A DNA stretch of 64,000 nucleotides, taken from Lysinibacter sp. HNR. Its GTDB lineage: Bacteria; Actinomycetota; Actinomycetes; Actinomycetales; Microbacteriaceae. Shown here in pieces: positions 53,986-62,046 of the stretch. How positions within the stretch are numbered: the first letter of the stretch is position 1; every line of letters starts with the position of its first letter. The notes beneath the pieces are model-generated. The model made no database searches. It worked only from the letters and a program-made list of their open reading frames with translations, and was not told the DNA's origin. The DNA lies in the NCBI RefSeq assembly GCF_029760935.1, contig NZ_CP121684.1, forward strand, positions 868,001-932,000, written 5' to 3'. Made by a program: the position numbers and the translations under genes.

Positions 53986-55167
53986 TTACAGTCTACCGAC
54001 GATATTCTTAGCGATCTCCAGGGAGCTTGTAGCGGCGGGAGAGGGGGCGTTAAGGACGTGTAATTGATTTGCCATGCGCTGGATAATAAAGTCGTCTGCG
54101 AGGGAACCGTCACGCAGCAGCGCCTGTGCTCGGATACCGGAGGCGGAAGGAAGAAGATCTGCCGACGTGATGTCCGGAACAAGACGAGCAAGACTCCTGG
54201 CGAAGACCCGACGCGAAAGAGAACGGATGATTTCTCCTGCTCCATTAGTAATGTTTTTGGAGGCAAGACGGAGAAAGCCCGGGTACGTCATTGACTCAAA
54301 GGAGTCTTTGACGCTGATATCTTTCCACGTGTACCCTTCGCGGGCAAGTGCAAGCACTGCGTTTGGTCCCGCGTGAACAGAGCCATTGATCATTTTTGTC
54401 AGGTGGACGCCAAGAAAGGGTAGCTCCGGGTCTGGAACCGGATAGATGAGACCTCGAACGAGGTGACGACGTTCCGGGGTTAACTCGTAGTATTCGCCTC
54501 GAAAGGGCACGATGCGTGCCTCCGGTGTGAGTCCTGCCATCCGAGCAATGCGATCACTCTGGAGGCCCGCGCAGTTAATGAGGAAATCTGCTGTGACTTC
54601 ACCCTGTGAATGGACAACGTGTGTTTTGTCGTTTTGTTGGCGGATTCCCGTAACCTCGGCGTTTGTCATGAGATCTGCGCCCTGTTTTTGTGCCAGCTGT
54701 GCCAGGGCGTTGGAAACATCGGTGTAGTTAATAATTCCGGTTGATTCAACACGGAGCGCCTGAACCGCCGATACTTCAGGCTCGTATTCGCGGGCCTCGG
54801 AGGCGGAGATCATGCGTGAGTGGGTACCGTTGGCCGCGGCCCTTTGCGCAAGTACCTCAAGGCGAGGAATCTCCTCCTCCGTAACCGCTACGATGAGTTT
54901 TCCGCACACATCGTGTTGTATTCCGTTTTCTTCGGCAAACCTGACCATGGAACTATTTCCCACCGTGCACATCACTGCTTTGAGGGAACCTGGGGCATAG
55001 TAGGGTCCAGCGTGGATCACTCCGGAATTATGCCCTGTTTGGTGTGTAGCCCACGTAGGCTCTTTTTCGAGAAGCGTAACGCTGTAGCCGCTGCGAGAGG
55101 CTAATTCGGCAACAGCTAAGCCGATAATTCCACCGCCGATGATAATTATGCTGGGAGAAGAATCCAT
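53986..55167 (-). CDS. lhgO: L-2-hydroxyglutarate oxidase LhgO-like FAD enzyme
   Basis: A 393-residue DAO-family flavoprotein. Motifs are IIIIGGGIIGLAVAELA (FAD Rossmann loop), TGHNSGVIHAGPYYAPGS, FLINCAGLQSDRIARMAG, ARIVPFRGEYYELTPE and the C-terminal SGIRAQALLRDG, which together define LhgO. LhgO oxidises L-2-hydroxyglutarate to 2-oxoglutarate. Nothing else in the window makes or uses that metabolite, so its presence inside a glycan locus is unexplained; it may be a chance neighbour or act on a related hydroxyacid. Confidence 0.85.
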   Translation of the reverse strand: MDSSPSIIIIGGGIIGLAVAELASRSGYSVTLLEKEPTWATHQTGHNSGVIHAGPYYAPGSLKAVMCTVGNSSMVRFAEENGIQHDVCGKLIVAVTEEEIPRLEVLAQRAAANGTHSRMISASEAREYEPEVSAVQALRVESTGIINYTDVSNALAQLAQKQGADLMTNAEVTGIRQQNDKTHVVHSQGEVTADFLINCAGLQSDRIARMAGLTPEARIVPFRGEYYELTPERRHLVRGLIYPVPDPELPFLGVHLTKMINGSVHAGPNAVLALAREGYTWKDISVKDSFESMTYPGFLRLASKNITNGAGEIIRSLSRRVFARSLARLVPDITSADLLPSASGIRAQALLRDGSLADDFIIQRMANQLHVLNAPSPAATSSLEIAKNIVGRL

Positions 55168-55310
55168 GTTCGAGTGAGATACCTTAGTTTTTCATAGAAA
55201 ATATGTCTGCAGAATGGGAGCAGTTGGGCCTTGCTTGGTGGTGCTGAGGGTAGGATGATAAACATAAAATATGGACTAAACACCCAGACCAAAGATAGCA
55301 CGAGGTAATT

Positions 55311-56432
55311 TTGAACAGCACAATCGCACTCGGACAACCAACCGTAGGTGACGAAGAGCTTCAGGCAATTGCAAAAGTTTTTGAATCGGGATGGCTCTCA
55401 GGTGCGGGACCCACCTGTCAAGAGTTCGAGAGTAGATTTGCGCAGATAACTGGTGTATCGAATGTTCTTGCAACAAGTAATTGCGGTGCTTCTCTGTTCT
55501 TGGGATTGAAAGTGTTGGGTGTGAAACCCGGCGACGAGGTTATCGTTGGTGACTACACCTTTCCGGCTACCGGCCATTCCGTTGTCTGGACCGGCGCCAC
55601 CCCGGTCTTCGTGGACATTCGTCCCGATATCTGGAGCATTGATCCCGCTCAGGTTGAGGCTGCTATCACTCCGCGTACCGTGGGCATCCTTGCGGTTGAT
55701 GTGTTTGGGCAGCCAGCGGACTACGATGAACTTCGTAAAATAGCTGATAAGCACGGCCTCTGGCTCATGGAAGACGGCGCTTGCAGCGCCGGCGCAACCT
55801 ACAAGGGGCGGCCTGCCGGAAGCCTCGCCGACATTGCCACCTTTAGCTTTCACGGGCGTAAGGGCATTACCGCTGGTGAGGGCGGAGCCTTAACCACTGA
55901 TAACGCTGAGTTGACTGAGCACGCTCGTAAACTTCACACTTACGGAATCGCACCTACCGTTACTCGTGAGGGAAGCACAGACCTGCCCCAGCCCAGCTTT
56001 GACGAGGCTGGATATAACTACCGTCTCTCCGACGTAGCCGCCGCCATGATGCTCGCTCAGCTTGATCGTCTTCCCACGCTGCTGAATAACCGTCGTGCGG
56101 TGGCTGCTTACTATCACGAGCGGCTTAAATCGATTGATCGTGTGAGTGCTCCCGTCGCCCTCGACGATAGGGAACACCCGTGGCAGTCCTACGTGGTGAC
56201 CCTCGACCCCGATGTCGACCGCGGGCAACTAGCTACCTACCTTAAAACGCACGGTATTCAGTGCAATTTTGGAACCTATGCGTCACACCTCCAGCCGGTT
56301 TACACTTTTGATCGGAGCCTTCCTGTTTCGGCCGACCTATTTAAGCGTCACCTGGCCATTCCCATGCACGCCAACCTCACAGAGATAGAGACTGAGCGTG
56401 TTATGGACGTACTGGCAGTTGCTTTGAAATAG
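55311..56432 (+). CDS. DegT/DnrJ/EryC1 aminotransferase
   Basis: A 373-residue PLP enzyme starting at TTG 55311 with CGAGGTAA upstream. The opening (IALGQPTVGDEELQAIAKVF; SGWLSGAGPTCQEFESRF) is like PseC/ArnB/WecE. The PLP lysine lies in FSFHGRKGITAGEGGAL, and the active-site acid in LWLMEDGACSAGA. It is followed 67 bases later by an SDR epimerase and then a hexapeptide acyltransferase, together a likely aminosugar module. Confidence 0.85.
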   Translation: MNSTIALGQPTVGDEELQAIAKVFESGWLSGAGPTCQEFESRFAQITGVSNVLATSNCGASLFLGLKVLGVKPGDEVIVGDYTFPATGHSVVWTGATPVFVDIRPDIWSIDPAQVEAAITPRTVGILAVDVFGQPADYDELRKIADKHGLWLMEDGACSAGATYKGRPAGSLADIATFSFHGRKGITAGEGGALTTDNAELTEHARKLHTYGIAPTVTREGSTDLPQPSFDEAGYNYRLSDVAAAMMLAQLDRLPTLLNNRRAVAAYYHERLKSIDRVSAPVALDDREHPWQSYVVTLDPDVDRGQLATYLKTHGIQCNFGTYASHLQPVYTFDRSLPVSADLFKRHLAIPMHANLTEIETERVMDVLAVALK

Positions 56433-56499
56433 TGCCAGTGCTGCGATTTATAACCACAATTTGTACATCAAAAGATAAAAAGAGGACTACAGAATAATT

Positions 56500-57426
56500 A
56501 TGGCCAAGAAAAAAGTACTGGTTATTGGCGGTGCAGGCTTTATCGGGTTGCACGTTGTCGAGCAACTTCTTGACAAGGGATATGATATCCGCATCTTCGA
56601 TAATATGGTTCGTGGAGATCGTGATCGCGCAAATCAATTAGTCGCTGACCGCGGCATTGAGGTTGTTGATCAGGATATCCGTTACGGTGCGGCAATCTAT
56701 GATGCAATGAAAGGCTGCGATAAGGTGGTTCACCTCGCTGCCGACTCCATCAACAAGAGCCAGGCAGACCCCTACTCATCCTTTGCCATCAACGTTGACG
56801 GATCGCACAACGTTTTTGCCGCAGCTGCTGATCTCGGGGTTGAGCGAATCGTCTATGCTTCGAGCGCATCGGTTTACGGTGACCCCAAGAAGCTGCCCAT
56901 GCACGAAGATGATGAGCTCGACCCCATTACTCCCTACTGCATCGGAAAGCGTACGGGCGAGGACATGCTCAAGTACTATCAGCGCCGCAGCGGGCTTTCC
57001 TGGATTGCATTACGCTTCTTCAACGTGTACGGTGAGGGGCAAAAGACCACCGCTTACTACACCTCGGTTATTAACCATTTTGTTAACCGTCTTAAAAATG
57101 GTGAGGCGCCCATTATCGATGGTGAGGGCAAGCAATCCATGGACTTTATCCATGTGAAGGACATCGCTCGTGCCGTGGTGCTCGCACTCGAGTCAGAAAA
57201 AGCGAACGTTGCCATTAACGTAGGTACAGGTATAGACACCACGGTGGCCGAGCTTGCCCGCATTCTTATCGATGCTGTTGGCGTTGACGTTGAGCCTCAG
57301 TTCAACCCGCGCGATGTGATCGTGTCACGTCGCGCCGCTGATACCACACGTGCTAAAGAAATTATCGGTTTTGAACCCACTATTGCCGTGGGGGAAGGTA
57401 TGACTGCACTGATTCAGAACTCCTAG
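56500..57426 (+). CDS. NAD-dependent epimerase/dehydratase (GalE/WbpP-like)
   Basis: A 308-residue extended SDR with VLVIGGAGFIGLHVVEQLL, KVVHLAADSINKSQADPY, YASSASVYGDPKKLPMHEDD, catalytic YCIGKRTGED, and LRFFNVYGEGQKTTAYY. It probably epimerises a UDP- or dTDP-sugar at C4. The start ATG 56500 follows AAGAGGACTAC. It sits between an aminotransferase and an acyltransferase on the same strand; a hairpin separates it from the latter. Confidence 0.85.
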   Translation: MAKKKVLVIGGAGFIGLHVVEQLLDKGYDIRIFDNMVRGDRDRANQLVADRGIEVVDQDIRYGAAIYDAMKGCDKVVHLAADSINKSQADPYSSFAINVDGSHNVFAAAADLGVERIVYASSASVYGDPKKLPMHEDDELDPITPYCIGKRTGEDMLKYYQRRSGLSWIALRFFNVYGEGQKTTAYYTSVINHFVNRLKNGEAPIIDGEGKQSMDFIHVKDIARAVVLALESEKANVAINVGTGIDTTVAELARILIDAVGVDVEPQFNPRDVIVSRRAADTTRAKEIIGFEPTIAVGEGMTALIQNS

Positions 57427-57455
57427 GCTTGACCGGCTGGTTTTTTCAACGTTCA

Positions 57456-57486
57456 AAGGCGGCTGGTACCGTGTATCTGCCGCCTT
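57456..57486 (+). terminator. Hairpin between epimerase and acyltransferase genes
   Basis: AAGGCGGC (57456-57463) pairs perfectly with GCCGCCTT (57479-57486) around a 15-base loop. A run TTTTTT lies before, not after, it. It may be an attenuator or a partial terminator within the unit. Confidence 0.45.
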
Positions 57487-57537
57487 GGGTGTTTGCGACA
57501 AGTGGAGCATCTCAACAATCTATTGAAGGAATGAAGA

Positions 57538-57972
57538 ATGAGCTTTCCAGCTAACCCCTACAATGAGCTTGCTTGGATTATCGGAGAACCGGTCATTGGT
57601 GAGGGAACGTGGATCGGCGCCTTTACTCTCATTGACGCCTCGGGGGGGCTTACCATTGGGAAAGGATGCGATATCGCTTCTGGCGTGCATATTTATACGC
57701 ACAGTAGCGCAAAACGCTGTGTCTCAGGGCGCAAGTACAATGCTGTGGACCGAGCTTCGGTGACGGTTGGTGACAGGGTCTTTATCGGGGCAAACGCGGT
57801 TATCTCGATGGGCGTCACAATAGGTGATGAGGCAATTATTGCGGCCGGTGCCGTTGTTACCCGCGATGTAGCTGCGCGGACCGTTGTGTCGGGGGTGCCA
57901 GCTCGAAAAACCGGAATTGTTGATCTCTCAGATCCGATTGTCCCACAGATCGTTACTGTTCCTCTTACCTAG
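57538..57972 (+). CDS. Hexapeptide-repeat sugar acetyltransferase (WbbJ/WlbB-like)
   Basis: A 144-residue left-handed beta-helix acyltransferase, ATG 57538 after GAAGGAATG. Repeats run from VIGEGTWIGAFTLIDASGG through KGCDIASGVHIYTHSSAKRC to DEAIIAAGAVVTRDVAARTV and the usual SGVPARKTG end. The small size and THSS segment suit an N- or O-acetyltransferase of nucleotide sugars. Its end overlaps the next convergent gene by 4 bases. Confidence 0.85.
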   Translation: MSFPANPYNELAWIIGEPVIGEGTWIGAFTLIDASGGLTIGKGCDIASGVHIYTHSSAKRCVSGRKYNAVDRASVTVGDRVFIGANAVISMGVTIGDEAIIAAGAVVTRDVAARTVVSGVPARKTGIVDLSDPIVPQIVTVPLT

Positions 57973-58979
57973 CCGAGCCCTATCTTTTTGCGGGTATTTT
58001 GAGCATTCGCTGCGGTGGTTGTTGGTTCAGCATACTCATTAGTTGTGGCGGGCAGACGTTTTTTAAGAATTACCACCGTAAGAACTGCAATACCCGCTGC
58101 TGCTAGGTCGGCAAGTGTAAACATGACACGTGAGACCAGGGTGATCGCTGTGGCTTGACTAGCAGTGATAATGAGAGCCATGCTCCCAACCAGGACAACC
58201 TCGCGTATTCCCACACCGGACGGGAGTATAAAAGCAAAAAGACTTATCGTGAATCCTAGGCTGATAGCCCCGGTGAGAAGGATAAAAGACATGAAAGTCG
58301 GGGAATCTAACGAATTCACGAGGATCCAGAGGTGACCACCGTAGGCTAAGTAACTAAATAGCGCCCAGCCCAGGGCTGAAGAGACCGTCTTAAACGACAC
58401 GATATGGTCGAGTGGTGGTCGACGGAAAATTTTGAGAACTAGGCTAGCTAACCAGGTCATCACCCTGGGATGCAGGCAGGTGAGCCCCACGGGAAGAAGA
58501 GCAAATAGCCATAGTAGTTCGCGCTGATATTGGATAACAGCTGGTAAAGCTAACGCGCCCAGTAGGAGTGAGGCGACAACACCTATACCCGCAGCATAGA
58601 GGCTCGTGATGAGTATCCTGGGCCGTGAAATTCCGTATTGACGTCCGAGTTCCATCTGCATCAGGTATGACCAAACCGAGCCGGGGACGTATTTCCCGAG
58701 CTGACCGACGAGCATAATCTGTGCACCGCGCGGTACGGATACGGGGGCTCCCAAACCGTTAAGTACGCTTACCCAACTCATGGTTCCAGCGAATAGGCCG
58801 CTCAGGAGAAAAAAGAAAGATACCAGGAGGGATGGCCAGGAAATAAGCTTGAGCGCCTTGGAAACCTCAGACCACTGGCTCACGAGGTAGTAGAGAGCAA
58901 ACCCAATAACAGCCGCGAGGAGGAGATAGCGAAGCACTAAAAATATTTTGGGTGCAGCGGCCTTAAATTTGCTGATCAT
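57969..58979 (-). CDS. Flippase-like membrane protein (LPG synthase TM / UPF0104 family)
   Basis: A 336-residue protein with about eight helices (VLRYLLLAAVIGFALYYLVS; SWPSLLVSFFFLLSGLFAGT; LWLFALLPVGLTCLHP; ISLGFTISLFAFILPSGVGI; REVVLVGSMALIITASQATA). It matches the integral part of MprF and AglD-like proteins, without the catalytic lysyltransferase domain. Members are thought to flip polyprenyl-linked or glyco-lipids, so it may supply a third transport route here. It is upstream-coupled to the Gfo/Idh gene (9-base gap). Confidence 0.8.
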   Translation of the reverse strand: MISKFKAAAPKIFLVLRYLLLAAVIGFALYYLVSQWSEVSKALKLISWPSLLVSFFFLLSGLFAGTMSWVSVLNGLGAPVSVPRGAQIMLVGQLGKYVPGSVWSYLMQMELGRQYGISRPRILITSLYAAGIGVVASLLLGALALPAVIQYQRELLWLFALLPVGLTCLHPRVMTWLASLVLKIFRRPPLDHIVSFKTVSSALGWALFSYLAYGGHLWILVNSLDSPTFMSFILLTGAISLGFTISLFAFILPSGVGIREVVLVGSMALIITASQATAITLVSRVMFTLADLAAAGIAVLTVVILKKRLPATTNEYAEPTTTAANAQNTRKKIGLG

Positions 58980-58988
58980 AAAGTATTT

Positions 58989-59957
58989 TCACTTAGTGCT
59001 GTTCGGGCGTTGTCGTGTAACCTGTTCAACAACTTGGTGGGCAGGGAGAAGGGTTTTGCGTTCCCGTGAGGCTTCTTCGCTGTCATTGAGCACCCGCAGG
59101 AATTGATTGAACTGTGCGGTGAGGGGTTCTTCACTGCTAACAAGTTCGGGAATCTCTATAATAGTTTGTTGCCTATAGCCGAGTCCCTTATCAACATCGG
59201 TACCCGATACATGGCGATAAACGGTAATTCCGCGACGAAGAAGATCTACCTCGATTAAACGCTCCTGCTCATATATGGAGAGTTCGCGTGTTTTTTTCTG
59301 CCCTATGCGGCTTGCAGAAATACGTGCAAGGCCACCATGCTCAAACCCCAAGAGAGTTTCTGCGACATCTTCCGCATTCTGTAGCGAATCTGGATGATAG
59401 AAGCCAAGACGTGAGTCAATCAGGCTGGGCTCATCCTGCATGATCTGAATAGAGAGGTCCACATCGTGCACTAGCAAATCCCAGGCAACACCTGTTCTGA
59501 TGCGAGGAGTGTATGGTGAGTGCCGAGTCGCAACAATGTGTAGGGGTTCGTGAAGGAGCGCTTGGGCTGTCATGACGGCAGGGTTATAGCGCTCAAGTAG
59601 TCCGCACATGAGGGGGAGATCACGGGTATCAGCAAGGGTGATAATTTCTTGCGTGTTAGCCAGACTATCGGCGATGGGCTTCTCGATGAGCAGGGCAGTA
59701 TCTTGCTCGAGAACCTGTTTGGCGAGTTCGTAGTGAGCCTCTGTCGCGGCAGCGATGACCACAGCGTCGATGTTCTTGAGGCCTGGGAGTTCGGGAAGCC
59801 AGGTGGTGTTGTAGCTTTCCGCGACATGGTGCCCGACTGATTCGCGTGGGTCAATAATGTAGGTTAGCTCAGCACTGTTTGACTGGCTGATAACACGGGC
59901 GTGAAGACGCCCCATATTTCCGGCTCCGATGAGTGCGATGCGTGGGTTCGCGGTCAC
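58989..59957 (-). CDS. Gfo/Idh/MocA NAD-dependent sugar dehydrogenase (GnnA-like)
   Basis: A 322-residue two-domain oxidoreductase. The Rossmann part has IALIGAGNMGRLHARVISQS, and the catalytic region has LLIEKPIADSLANTQEII (EKP lysine) and the histidine-bearing TGVAWDLLVHDVDLSIQIMQ. With the aminotransferase that overlaps it by 4 bases and the LpxA-like gene next door, the best model is 3-oxidation of UDP-GlcNAc or a related sugar before transamination, as done by GnnA; a WlbA-like uronate dehydrogenase is the alternative. Substrate is inferred. Confidence 0.82.
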   Translation of the reverse strand: MTANPRIALIGAGNMGRLHARVISQSNSAELTYIIDPRESVGHHVAESYNTTWLPELPGLKNIDAVVIAAATEAHYELAKQVLEQDTALLIEKPIADSLANTQEIITLADTRDLPLMCGLLERYNPAVMTAQALLHEPLHIVATRHSPYTPRIRTGVAWDLLVHDVDLSIQIMQDEPSLIDSRLGFYHPDSLQNAEDVAETLLGFEHGGLARISASRIGQKKTRELSIYEQERLIEVDLLRRGITVYRHVSGTDVDKGLGYRQQTIIEIPELVSSEEPLTAQFNQFLRVLNDSEEASRERKTLLPAHQVVEQVTRQRPNSTK

Positions 59958-61060
59958 GAGGTAGCCCCCAGCACAGTGCGAACGGTAGTGACGATCTCGG
60001 CAATGTTCTCATCGGTAAGGTGCGCGTGAACGGGAAGCGATACCGCTTGGAGGGCGACGCTGGTGGCAACGGGGACAGCGGAAGCGCGTACAAGAGGGTG
60101 TGAGCGGTAAGAATCGTAGTCAAAGACCACTTTGGGATAGTAGACTCCACATCCGACCCCGTATTCTCTGAGCGCTACGACAAACTCGTCGCGTGTGATC
60201 GTTGTTTCGTCAGTGATTAGGACTGTGAATTGGTGCCAGACGTGTTCACGATCGGGTAGCTGGGCGGGAAGTTTAATCCCGGGTACACCGCGCAGGCCAG
60301 AGATGAGTTTTGCTGCGTTCTCCTGGCGAGTTTTGATCGTCTGACTATAACGGTCAAGTTGTGGCAGGGCAAGCGCTGCTTGAAGGTCGGTGAGGCGATA
60401 GTTGTTACCAACCGATTCGTATTCATATCGTGCCCGCATGCCCTGGTTACGGAGTACACGGAGGCTGTCTGCGATCTTGTCATCGTTTGTGGTAATCATG
60501 CCCCCCTCTCCGGTGGTGATATTTTTAGTCGCGTAAAACGAGAACGTACCAATGCCAAAACTCCCGGCTGCTTTACCATGATAGCGGGCCGCGTGTGACT
60601 GAGCGGTGTCTTCGAGTAGCACTAAGTTGTGCTTGTTTGCTATCTCTACCAAAGGATTCATGTCGGCTGTTTGTCCGTAGAGATGGACGGGAGCAATAAC
60701 CCTGGTGCGTTCAGTTATGAGGGCCTCTACCTTGGTGGGGTCTATGTTGAAGTCGTTGTCGCGAATATCAGCAAAAACCGCGGTTGCTCCAGCCTCGATG
60801 ATGGCGTTGAGCGTAGCCACAAAGGTGAAGGGTGAGGTAATAACCTCGTCACCGGGCTGAAGGTTTAGTACCTGAAGAGCTGCGATTAAGGCGGTGGTGC
60901 CGTTATTAACGGCGATCGCATGTTTTGTGCCGCACAGCTCTGCAAAGCGCTGTTCAAACTCAGCTACGACCGGACCCTGGGCGATGAGGCCGGAACGAAT
61001 AACCTCCAGAACACGCTGCTCCTCTTCGATGCCGAACTGTACTGTAGTTATAGGAATCAT
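59954..61060 (-). CDS. DegT/DnrJ/EryC1 aminotransferase (GnnB/WlbE-like)
   Basis: A 368-residue PLP enzyme. ATG 61060 is chosen because AGAGGATTTC precedes it and the product opens with IPITTVQFGIEEEQRVLEVI, as in 3-aminotransferases acting on UDP-sugars. The PLP lysine is in FSFYATKNITTGEGGMITTN, the active-site aspartate in LVLLEDTAQSHAAR. It is the natural partner of the preceding dehydrogenase and is divergent from the LpxA-like gene (123 bases). Confidence 0.87.
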   Translation of the reverse strand: MIPITTVQFGIEEEQRVLEVIRSGLIAQGPVVAEFEQRFAELCGTKHAIAVNNGTTALIAALQVLNLQPGDEVITSPFTFVATLNAIIEAGATAVFADIRDNDFNIDPTKVEALITERTRVIAPVHLYGQTADMNPLVEIANKHNLVLLEDTAQSHAARYHGKAAGSFGIGTFSFYATKNITTGEGGMITTNDDKIADSLRVLRNQGMRARYEYESVGNNYRLTDLQAALALPQLDRYSQTIKTRQENAAKLISGLRGVPGIKLPAQLPDREHVWHQFTVLITDETTITRDEFVVALREYGVGCGVYYPKVVFDYDSYRSHPLVRASAVPVATSVALQAVSLPVHAHLTDENIAEIVTTVRTVLGATS

Positions 61061-61183
61061 GAAATCCTCTGATAAATCATTTTTACAGAGCACGCTCTAG
61101 AAAACGTGGCTCTTATAAACTTTACTGCGTGCCGGTGTTTTCTCAGAATCCAGGTTTCTCATAACCTATTTAAGGAAATAGCA

Positions 61184-61900
61184 ATGAATTCAATCCACCC
61201 GACTGCCATAATACAGGGCGATATTACTATCGGAACAGGTAATGTTATCGGACCTTTTGCTGTTGTGACGGGACCTTTGGTGCTTGGAAACGACAACTGG
61301 ATTGGGGCTGGCACGTTTATTGGTTCACCCCCTGAGGTGCGATCATGGCAACACCCGACAGAAACGCAGGATGCATCCAGCGGTAACGGGATTATTATCG
61401 GTAGTGGCAATGTGATACGGGAGGGAGTCCAAATCCATCAGGGATGGCGCGGAACTACCCGGGTGGGTAATGACTGTTTTATCATGAACCAATCTTATAT
61501 CGCGCATGATTGCAATGTGGGCGACTCGGTTACGATGGCCTCGTCGGTTCTTCTTGCCGGTCACGTGGTTCTTGGCGAGGCATCGAATCTTGGACTCGGG
61601 GTGAAAGTGCATCAGCATCGCTATATAGGGCAGACGGCGATGGTAGGAATGGGCGCAGTTGTCACTAATGATGTTCTTCCCTGTGTAATCGCTTATGGAG
61701 TGCCCGCTAAGATGCGGGATGTGAATTCCGTTGGTATGGAACGGCGAGGCTACAGTGGAGTTGAGATCGCGCACGTGCGTCACGCAATTGCGGAGGCGGC
61801 TGATCAGGAGGAGATCATTCGTGCGTTCTCCACTCACATGTTGAAGCCGGGCTTGCTCTCCAGCGCGATCTCGCATTGGGAAGAGCGCAATGGCTCCTAA
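61184..61900 (+). CDS. LpxA-like acyltransferase in a Gram-positive aminosugar locus
   Basis: A 238-residue left-handed beta-helix protein. ATG 61184 follows AAGGAAATAG and starts at MNSIHPTAIIQGDITIGTGN as LpxA does. It keeps the LpxA-specific blocks IREGVQIHQGW, FIMNQSYIAHDCNVGD (catalytic-type His at residue 108), ASNLGLGVKVHQHRYIGQT, and the C-terminal helical part after GVPAKMRDVNSVGMERRGYS. LpxA acylates UDP-GlcNAc for lipid A, which Gram-positive bacteria lack, so here it more likely acylates or acetylates the 3-amino group of the sugar made by the two divergent neighbours. Acyl donor unknown. Confidence 0.83.
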   Translation: MNSIHPTAIIQGDITIGTGNVIGPFAVVTGPLVLGNDNWIGAGTFIGSPPEVRSWQHPTETQDASSGNGIIIGSGNVIREGVQIHQGWRGTTRVGNDCFIMNQSYIAHDCNVGDSVTMASSVLLAGHVVLGEASNLGLGVKVHQHRYIGQTAMVGMGAVVTNDVLPCVIAYGVPAKMRDVNSVGMERRGYSGVEIAHVRHAIAEAADQEEIIRAFSTHMLKPGLLSSAISHWEERNGS

Positions 61901-62046
61901 GCTGGCACGAACGTGCGAATCCTTCTGGTTCTTTATGACAAAGTGTACGCGCAACAATAGTAGTTGGCTGTGCGTGAGCGAAGACGGCTTTGGGACAGCT
62001 GCTTCGGTAAAGTTACTGATGAACTGCTAGGAGAACTGCACGGTAT

